Source: Blastomyces gilchristii SLH14081 (lineage: Eukaryota > Ascomycota > Eurotiomycetes > Onygenales > Ajellomycetaceae). Taken from it: a stretch of DNA of 27,573 bases. The notes beneath the pieces are model-generated. The model searched no databases, was not told where the DNA came from, and saw nothing but the letters and a program-made list of their open reading frames with translations. Positions 20,459 to 27,573 of the stretch are shown here, one piece after another; position 1 is the first letter of the stretch, and each line of letters opens with the position of its first letter. The stretch covers positions 263,137 to 290,709 of the forward strand of contig NW_003101643.1 of NCBI RefSeq assembly GCF_000003855.2, given 5' to 3'. The position numbers and the translations under genes are program-made.

Positions 20459-23400
20459 CTAGTCTCTCTTGATCTTCTTTAAGCTAATCTTCTCAACAAA
20501 TTCCTCAGATGCTGGTCTTGTCAATGACTTGATAAGATTATCCGCTATATTAACTGTAGAATCAATGTGTTTTATAATAATATATTCTTTTTCAACTAGA
20601 TCTTGAAGAATATAATATCTTATCTCAATATAATGTGATTAATGTGTTAAAGATTCTTCTTTTACTAGATCAATTGCACTCTTATCATCAACTCATAGTC
20701 TTGAATAGATCTTTGCTTTTTCATTCACTAATTCAGTATTATATAATATATCACTCAGTCAGATAATCTCACAAGCTGCTTCACTAGCTGCAATGTATTC
20801 AGTCTCTGTAATTGATTTAATAATAGATATTTATCTCTGTGATTGTCATAATATTGATGATTCATTTATGAATATGATATAGTCTGTAGTTAATCTGTAT
20901 TAAGAATTCACTTCTGCTCAATTTGAATTACAATATATAACAGAACTCAAGTTGTTACTCTCTTTCTTATATAAGATATCATAGTTCTTAATCTTCTTGA
21001 TATATCATAGAATATATTTCAATGCTAATTAACATCTCTTATATGACTATGAGTTATATCTTGAAAGATAGTTAACTATGAATGTCGGATCTAATCTGCT
21101 ACTTAACATTAGATATTATAAGAATTCTAATCCTTGTTAATACTATGTAGCTGTAAAATTATTATCTAGATTACTACTCTCATCAGATGAGAATTCAATA
21201 TATATTTCAGCAGTTATTAATATACTGACTGAATTCATCTTATTTAGTTTAAAATTCTCAAGAATCTTCTCTATATAGTGACTCTGTGTCACCGTCATAT
21301 CTTCATTTTTCAGGTGATTGACTTTCATTCTCAGATATGACTTATTCTCATTAACACTCTTTGTCTCAAACTACTTAGCTATCTTTATTAATATTCAATT
21401 CAGTTGCTGCTCTTAAGAACCTGTTATTCAGCAGTCATCAACATGTAGTATTAAATATATCTTTTAAATAGAGTGATATAGAAAACTGTCATCATAATAT
21501 AATATCTTAAATCTCTATGTAATAAGATGTTCTGTTGTAAGAAAGTATTATATTCTTATCACTTGTTTCATTTCATATAAGCTCTGTTAAAGTAGTCTCA
21601 CTAAATTGTCTCTACTATGTCTCACACCTGTTGACAGTTGTATATAGACAATCTCATTTAATAAGAGAATTTTATTCAAGAATGTTGATATATAATCAAT
21701 TTATTTAACTTTTCATTCATTGACAGTTGATATAGTAAATAAGCTATATAATATAAGTTCTGATATCACTGCAGTATACAATTTTGTATAATGAATATCT
21801 TACTTCTGCAGAAACTCTTTAATTACTCAACAGACTTAGAACTGAATAGTGTATTCTTTACTATTCAGTTTCTGATCAAACATTTATTTCTCTGATAGAA
21901 TATTCATATCTGATATTTTCTTAATAATAATGTATATCTTTCACTGTTCAAACATCTTGACTTCTCTCTGTATAATCTTATATCAATAATCTCAGTCTGA
22001 GCTTCTTTTAGCTTCTGTAAGTGTGATTGATCAGTCAGTAAGAGTACTAAGAACAGAATCATCTTTATTAACAGAATCTTCTGTATTCTCATCATTAGAC
22101 TGACCGTGTGACCGTGTCTGAGACCAGGACCAGATTTTTTGATAGTCTCATTACCAATTCGACAGATCCCATTACATGGTTTTAACATTAGATAGTAGTC
22201 TCATATTATCTCAGTGAGACTTACTGTCTACTCTTGTCACATTTTTCAAATGAGATCATGATTTCCACTTCTCAATTTAAATTATTTTTATTGCTTTAAA
22301 TGACTTTAAATCTCATTTAAGTGTTATCAAAAAGTGTTACTTTTTAAAAAATTAAAAATAGTCTAAAAAAAATCTTAAAATGTCTAAAAATAGTAACTTT
22401 ATACTAAGAATGGAACTAAATAAGATCAAATGAAATCACTTTCTCATTTTTTTCAAGTCATGATTTCATTTTAAGATCTGATATATAGTCACTTTGCATG
22501 TTTTTTTGATGGCTAGTCCCAGCGGGATTCACGCCAAGAAATGTATGAGATCAGATCAAATGAGACCAAACGTGAAATTCATAGTCTCGGCGGCCAGTCT
22601 ACTCATCATTGATAAGCTGCATATTATTATTCAAGAGATAGACTGAATTAATGACATTTTCCAGATTCTCATTGACAATTATCTTCAAAATATCTGGCTT
22701 CTTCTTAGCTAGATATCTCAATAAGCAGTATTATCACTCTTTATTAATATTCAGAATATCAAGTTCTTCTGAAAAGTCAATAGACTCTTTGATTACATTG
22801 ACAGATTCAGTTGATTTTATGTCAAAATTCTCATCAAAAATGACATCTCACACAATTTCCAGGCATCATCTTACAGAATTTCATAGGTAATATTAATGTA
22901 GTCTCTGATAACTAACTAGTAATCATTCTCTGCTATCTATTCTGTTCTCAAGTTTATTAGACACTTTTAAATCCTTCTTGTAGATCTTACATTCTCATCT
23001 ATATATTCAGTGAACTGAGAGTTGTACCTCAGTTCATGCCTTAAAAGGTGTAAGCAGAGACTCATCAGTACATTTGAATATCTTGATTGATATTGAAAAT
23101 GTATTGATCATCATAATTGCAGCTTGCATTGACTCTTCTCAAAGATCTCTTTCTGAGTCACTATTAAATAGTAGACTTCTTGTCTTTTCAGTAATAATAC
23201 AATTGATGTGTTTCACAGAACTGTTGAATTATAATGTATCAGAAGTGATTATCTCATATATAATTTCTTTGATCTGATAATAGATCTTAAGATTCTGACT
23301 TGTAAATTCTTTTTCTTTATCTCAATGAAGAATCTCAATTCTTCATTGTATAGTTATCTCTATATCTGTTATGAAATTCATCAGCTTTGCTATTAATTTC

Positions 23401-25379
23401 TCTTTTGATATCATTAAAATTACTTATTAATAGTATATATCATTGTCAGTAATTTCTAACTAGTAGCTCACACTCTCTCTAGAGAGTATGTCTTTCTTAT
23501 CAAAGAGTAGTTTTCCTTCTTCTATCAGATCAATAAAGAATCTCATCACTGACTTGATAACTCTCATTATAGATTGAAAGATTGAACATGTCATCTTGAC
23601 TTGCAGACAGACCTTGCAAAATAATAGAGTCTATTGTTCAAGAATTCTCATTTCTAGATATGAATCTGCTGTCATTTTAATGATATTTATCAGATTAAGA
23701 TGTCTGAGTTTCTGATGTTATTCTATCATTGTATGTTTCACAATCTTTATATCATTTCTCTCAGATAATGTCAATATCACATCATTATCTATTATTCACA
23801 TGAAGTTCGCAGGTGTGAAACTATCATCAGATACAGGAAAATGAATCAGATCTCTGTATATGATCAGCTTCTTCAACTCATAGATATCTCTATCATTTAA
23901 TCTCACAGTAAAAGAGAACATTCTGTCAGAAGACAGAAGTAATATGACATGATTTTTCTTATATATTAATTACTTAAAGATGTAGCCTTGTCATACAAGC
24001 TTGCCTAGACTGATAAGATTAACTTTTAAATTCAGGACATAGTGAATACTATTTAATATCATATTTGATTCTTCAACTGATATGCTTGCATTCTTAACTA
24101 TTATAACAGAGACTTTGATTTCATTCATCATTATCAATGATAACTTATCATTCTTCTTTTTCTTCATAACAAGATCTCTATAAGATGTGATATGAGTATC
24201 TGATTCAGAGTTTAATATTCAAGTATTCTTTATCAAGTTATTAATTGAATAAATCTCATCTCTTAAACAGAATATTTGTTTCATAATACTGTGAATAGAA
24301 TCAGTTTCAGTATTGATATCATTCTTGTCTCTATCTTTCCTGAGAGTATAAGAATTAATAGAACATTTCTCAGAATATTTCTTTCAATAATCATTCTGAA
24401 TATGATTAACTCTGTCACAGTAATAGTAGATTCTTATTACACTTTCTCTATATTCTGATTTAAAGTCTGTACTCTCATTATTGCTTTTTTCATTGTCTGA
24501 GTTTCTCATGTTATCAGCTGTATTCATTATCACATTCTTCAGAACTTCTCTCATTGCAGAGAGATATAGTAGAATATCTTAACAAAGACTCATGAAGTTA
24601 GCTTTAAGAGATTGACTATCATTCTTATCAATCTGATTCATTCAGTTTCTAATGAATGATGCTCATATCTCACTCACTTCAGTGAGCAGACAGTCAAAAA
24701 ATATGTAGTTCTCAGTCTTAAACTCTAGATATATATATTCAGTCTTTATAGTAATTAAATATTTGATAAAGATCTGATCAGAGCTCTTAGTCTTAGCAGA
24801 CAGAGTTATGATTTCTCTATACAATCTTATTCTTTTAACAACAGATCTTTCAGTGAAATTCTCCTCTATAATCTTTTATAGAGTGTAGATGAATAGCTCA
24901 GATTTCTTTAATACTGTAAAATAAGATTTTATCTGTGAAGCAATTGCAGATCATATATAATTATACAGTTATATATTACATTCTTCTCAAAATCATTGTA
25001 TGTTATTATTTACATTCTTCATAGAACTGATTTGCTTCTTATCAATGATATTGACTGTGTGAGATTGCTTTGCAGCCAGTAAGATCTCTTTCTTTCATAA
25101 TGAATAGTTCTCAGAGTCTGTAAGAGTAATTGATTTTCTGATATACTTAATCTGATTCTGAAATTTCTTCAAAACCTTCATCAGAGCAGATGTTCTTCCT
25201 TGTTTCTATAAGAACTGTGTCAGATCTGCACTAACAGTGTTATCAGTATCAGCAGTCTCACTCACTCTACTAGTTTTCATCTGTTTGATTTTCTGTTGAA
25301 GTTTTATTATTTCTAACTTTATATAAGTCATCTCACTTACAGAGAGTGAATTACATAGATCATCTCTGTGATTCAACAT
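20459..25379 (-). pseudogene. Copia gag-pol polyprotein, RIP-degraded and split by the 506-bp element
   Basis: The most upstream in-frame Met that I can place is at 25379; the stop TAG is at 20459-20461. With 514 bp removed at 22088-22601 this leaves 1469 codons in one frame. Gag has the ENYSLWKKEILL-type motif (near 25100). The CCHC knuckle (24376-24425) has two Cys changed to Tyr. The protease DSGA motif reads NSES (Asn at 24210-24212), so the catalytic Asp is lost, followed by the NLISLGKLVW motif of Copia proteins. The integrase zinc domain WHQKLRHLN lies near 23715. RT keeps HVDD (21434-21445), with MKVNHLKNEDM from 21328. RNase H has AASEAACEIIWL near 20780 and an ADNLIKSL end motif. 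Gag and pol share one frame, as in many Copia elements. Inactive. Confidence 0.9.
22096..22601. mobile_element. 506-bp non-autonomous hAT-like element, copy B
   Basis: Same length and same ends as copy A (TAGACTGACCG ... CGGCCAGTCTA), flanked by a different perfect 8-bp duplication, CTCATCAT (22088-22095 and 22602-22609). It sits inside the Copia pol between integrase and RT. Differences from copy A are mostly transitions, such as GACCAGACCAAATGGGACC in A against GATCAGATCAAATGAGACC here, so this copy has been mutated more. The equal length shows no net indel between the copies. Confidence 0.88.
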
Positions 25380-25650
25380 TCTGATAATATTGTGAACAAG
25401 TGAATCTGTAAAACTGTTCTAATAGTTGTTTATTATAGATATTATTAAGTTGACTGTTATTTTCTGTTACACTTTCAGTGCTTCTGAATTTTGTTTTCTA
25501 CATACTAACATGTATTTCTTCATCAAATCTGGTATTCTACCAGATCTTAAATTAATCACAGGTTCAAAGAGACATCTAGACACATTCAATAATATGTGAA
25601 GATATAATTAACACATTATCAGTGATTATTTATAGAAGAGCTTTATAATC

Positions 25651-25751
25651 TGTTGAAGAATAACATTGTTATCTATGTGTAATCTATCTAAGATGAACCT
25701 ATATATAAGTTGAGTGGCACGTGATTAGAGTAGATGTAGTAATCATCAACA
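25651..25751 (-). repeat. Copia 5' LTR (101 bp)
   Basis: This is the 5' LTR for the minus-strand element. It should contain the promoter; a TATATATAA-like stretch lies at about 25700-25710. It keeps G or C at the five sites where the other LTR has A or T, so it is the less mutated copy. Confidence 0.93.
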
Positions 25752-25756
25752 CATCC

Positions 25757-26370
25757 TCACTCATCAGAGTAACTATACACTATACTATATACAAAATTCG
25801 CCTTCAAATCAAGTACAGGTACAAAAAATGACTGGAAAATGTGTAGTAATGAAAAATCAGTCATGAGTGTCACGCCCCCGGCCGCGTCAAGGCCCCGTTG
25901 CGGTTTCACACGGATGATTCCATTCATCCCGCAGGCTGTTCAAACCGGTTTTCAACTACTCTATGACATCATTCAGATATAATGTAGAAAGATTCAATTG
26001 ATAAATATAAGAATCTAACTTCTATACAAGGTTAGCAGATTACTCTTCTATGATAGTAAGATGCTGCTAAGGTATTACTTCAGCTATTCTTACTTATAAA
26101 ATAAGAGAAGAGTATCTGTTTATTATCTATATAGAATAACTAGATACTGACTTCTAATTAAAAAGATTAGTAATTCATTTTATCTTCTACTGAAATAGAT
26201 ATAAGAGTTACTGTATTTCTTATATAATCTTCTTAGTATACTAAGTATCTTATCTGTAATATTCTCATAATAACTCTGTAGCTCATAGCTCACTATTTAA
26301 GTAAGATAGTTAAGCTTATTTATATAACTTTTTAAATAACTATCTCTATATAATACTGCTAACTAGTCAA
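25757..26370. other. right flank of Copia: short GC-rich block, then AT-rich DNA
   Basis: Bases 25757-25970 keep CpG and look unlike the mutated element. They probably adjoined 19400-20158 before the Copia insertion. A GC-rich block (25868-25968) begins TGTCACGCC and ends CTATGACA, so it has LTR-like TG...CA ends with a 5-bp inverted terminus, but no flanking duplication or second copy was found. From about 25975 to 26365 the sequence is AT-rich with no readable gene. Confidence 0.4.
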
Positions 26371-26680
26371 AAACCGCTCCATCACGAACTCGCTCGATTT
26401 TTCGAATAAGAACCCGCCGCTAGATCCATTGAAAAGCCCTCGATCATACAAGCATTTTGACCCCATCACTGACTGCATACCCCGTGTGGTGGTGGAGTTA
26501 TCCAGCCAAACATGAACCAGACATCGTTCAGAACTCCTGCGTGGGATTATCCCTCATTCTCCCCTACCACACCACAACCCCGGGCCAAATTGCCATACAA
26601 ATTGTAAGGTGAAGAGACCTAGCCATATGCACCAATCTTCTCAATTTTGGAAGATTCTCAATCTGTAGTTGTGGAGATAT
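26371..26680 (+). pseudogene. unrecognised open frame in a low-mutation island
   Basis: A plus-strand frame starting around 26374 reads about 100 codons with a single TGA (near 26509, plausibly Trp or Arg) before a stop near 26670. It includes SPRSYKHFDPITDCIPRVVVE and a Pro/His-rich part. CpG is retained, and the codon mix is unlike the surrounding AT-rich DNA. No family is recognised. It may be an exon of a decayed gene or part of a further transposon. No start codon or splice sites could be fixed. Confidence 0.25.
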
Positions 26681-26737
26681 CTGAGGAGCGATCTCCGCGA
26701 AAACCCTGTCCATCTTTGATGTTTCAAAACACCAATG

Positions 26738-26841
26738 CCAAGTCTCACCCTTATATCACCCTTCTCAATCTGGCTCATCCTCAGCAGAAAAATACAAAAA
26801 GATACCTTGATGATAATATCAAGTATATAATCAACAGCCAC
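26738..26841. repeat. 104-bp direct repeat, unit 1
   Basis: This unit matches 26893-26996, 155 bp downstream, with roughly 82 percent identity by eye and no gap. The first two thirds are the better conserved part. Translated on the plus strand both units give a similar peptide containing LNLAHPQQK, so the duplicated DNA may have been coding. Confidence 0.8.
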
Positions 26842-26892
26842 TTCTGAAGTGCAATCTCTGCAGTCTGTCTTCAGTGTATCTAGACATCAACA

Positions 26893-26996
26893 CCAAGTCT
26901 CACCCTCATATCACCTCTCTCAATCTGGCTCATCCTCAACAGAAAAGTACAAAAAGATACCTTAGCAACTGTACTCAATACATAATCAGCAGACAC
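26893..26996. repeat. 104-bp direct repeat, unit 2
   Basis: Second unit of the direct repeat. Differences from unit 1 are concentrated near the 3' third. The 51 bp between the units are not repeated. In the plus strand this unit is open and reads on to about 27056, ending in DLTEPLIPAQ. Confidence 0.8.
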
Positions 26997-27056
26997 AATA
27001 ACTATAAAATCAGTATACTTCAAGATCTGACTGAGCCTTTGATCCCTGCACAGTGA

Positions 27057-27573
27057 GATATATTAAATCTAGTTTTAATATCTTAATATTCAATAGATTC
27101 TGCAAGAGATTGAGAACAGTAATACTAGATTTCTATTGAATTTAAGAATTAACTCTATATTGATATAATCATTGATAAAGTCTTCTATTTTAAGATATAA
27201 ATAACCAGTTTCTCTACATCTTGCTGATAATATTTATATTATTATATAGAAACAGACTTATATTCTCTATAATATCAAGACTCTGAAGAGAGAAAGTCTT
27301 GATAGAGAGTATACAGTAGTATATATCTTAGCAGTTTCTATCTCATTCTTCTACAGCAGTTAATACAAAAAAAAAAAGATCTTAGAAATAGTTTTTTACT
27401 TCTCTTGAAAAAGTAAGATGTTTTTCTCTGAGTTTTATATAATATTCTTATAAAGAATTAAAAACAGAGTTGTTTTCTGTCATAATTTCATATTCTTTTA
27501 AGTAAGAATTACTTTTTCAGTGACTGAAGAGCTTTCATTAATACTTAATTCTTTTTTACACTCTTTATTGAAT
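27057..27573. other. AT-rich stretch to the window end, no gene seen
   Basis: The sequence is A/T-rich without CpG. It contains an 11-13 base A run at about 27368 but no motif or domain that I recognise on either strand. It is probably another heavily mutated repeat. Confidence 0.4.

Larger units (their letters stand above)
20159..25751 (-). mobile_element. Ty1/Copia retrotransposon with 101-bp LTRs (complete, nested insertion)
   Basis: Both ends carry a 101-bp direct repeat that, read on the minus strand, begins TGTTRATGATT and ends TTCTTYAACA. The flanking 5-bp sequences are CATTC (20154-20158) and CATCC (25752-25756), a target duplication with one transition. A purine tract on the minus strand (complement of 20260-20271) touches the 3' LTR, as expected for a polypurine tract. 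Next to the 5' LTR the sequence complementary to 25638-25650 could be a mutated initiator-tRNA primer site, but this is weak. The gene order gag, protease, integrase, RT, RNase H is that of Ty1/Copia. Without the 514 bp due to the nested element it would be about 5.1 kb. LTRs of 101 bp are short for a coding-capable element. Confidence 0.92.

Noticed and set aside
22651..24458. Plus-strand frames in the Copia interior (60 to 79 codons)
   Set aside because: The minus strand carries the protease and integrase motifs here; these are shadows.
25868..25968. GC-rich block with TGTCA...TGACA ends, as a solo LTR
   Set aside because: There is no flanking duplication (ATGAG against TCATT) and no second copy in the window, so the LTR-like ends may be chance.

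Overview
The window looks like transposon-packed, AT-rich, RIP-type heterochromatin from a filamentous ascomycete (Pezizomycotina-like) fungus. I see no intact protein-coding gene, rRNA, tRNA or CRISPR array. Three things point to RIP-like mutation: CpG is almost absent outside a few short islands; conserved retroelement proteins run for kilobases in one frame but are riddled with stops where Gln (CAA/CAG), Trp (TGG) or Arg (CGA) is expected; and catalytic Asp/Glu codons have become Asn/Lys. Species cannot be determined from this window.

Layout. 1-4488: a non-LTR retrotransposon (LINE, + strand) with endonuclease, reverse transcriptase, RNase H and a C-terminal zinc motif, ending in an (AAT)n tail. 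4489-~7050: 3' part of a Ty3/Gypsy element (Gypsy-1, +), entered in its RT C-terminus. 7166-8294: possible degraded coiled-coil ORF, then unassigned AT-rich DNA. 8303-8808: a 506-bp non-autonomous hAT-like element (copy A). 8809-9210: a little-mutated GC-richer island with a Pro/Ala/Thr-repeat ORF. 9820-13163: a second, 5'-truncated and more heavily mutated LINE copy. 13164-~16034: a different Ty3/Gypsy element with a chromodomain (Gypsy-2, +). 16035-16683: a third LINE fragment. 16684-19126: extremely AT-rich relic DNA. 19127-20158: an island with an acidic ORF that weakly resembles the N-terminus of fungal DUF3435 tyrosine-recombinase-like proteins. 20159-25751: a structurally complete Ty1/Copia element on the minus strand, with 101-bp LTRs and a 5-bp target duplication. 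It is interrupted at 22096-22601 by copy B of the 506-bp element. 25757-27060: mixed islands including a 104-bp direct repeat. The remainder is AT-rich.

How the parts fit. The 506-bp elements have the same length, an 11-bp terminal inverted repeat with one mismatch, and perfect but different 8-bp target duplications (AGTGTACA and CTCATCAT). This makes them the best-defined and possibly undescribed family here. Subtracting copy B plus one target duplication (514 bp) puts the Copia gag and pol halves back in one frame, so insertion order is clear. LINE copies 1 and 2 each end exactly where a different Gypsy pol frame resumes. LINE copies 1 and 2 differ in mutation pattern: copy 1 mostly keeps CpA/TpG, whereas copy 2 has often lost them to TpA.
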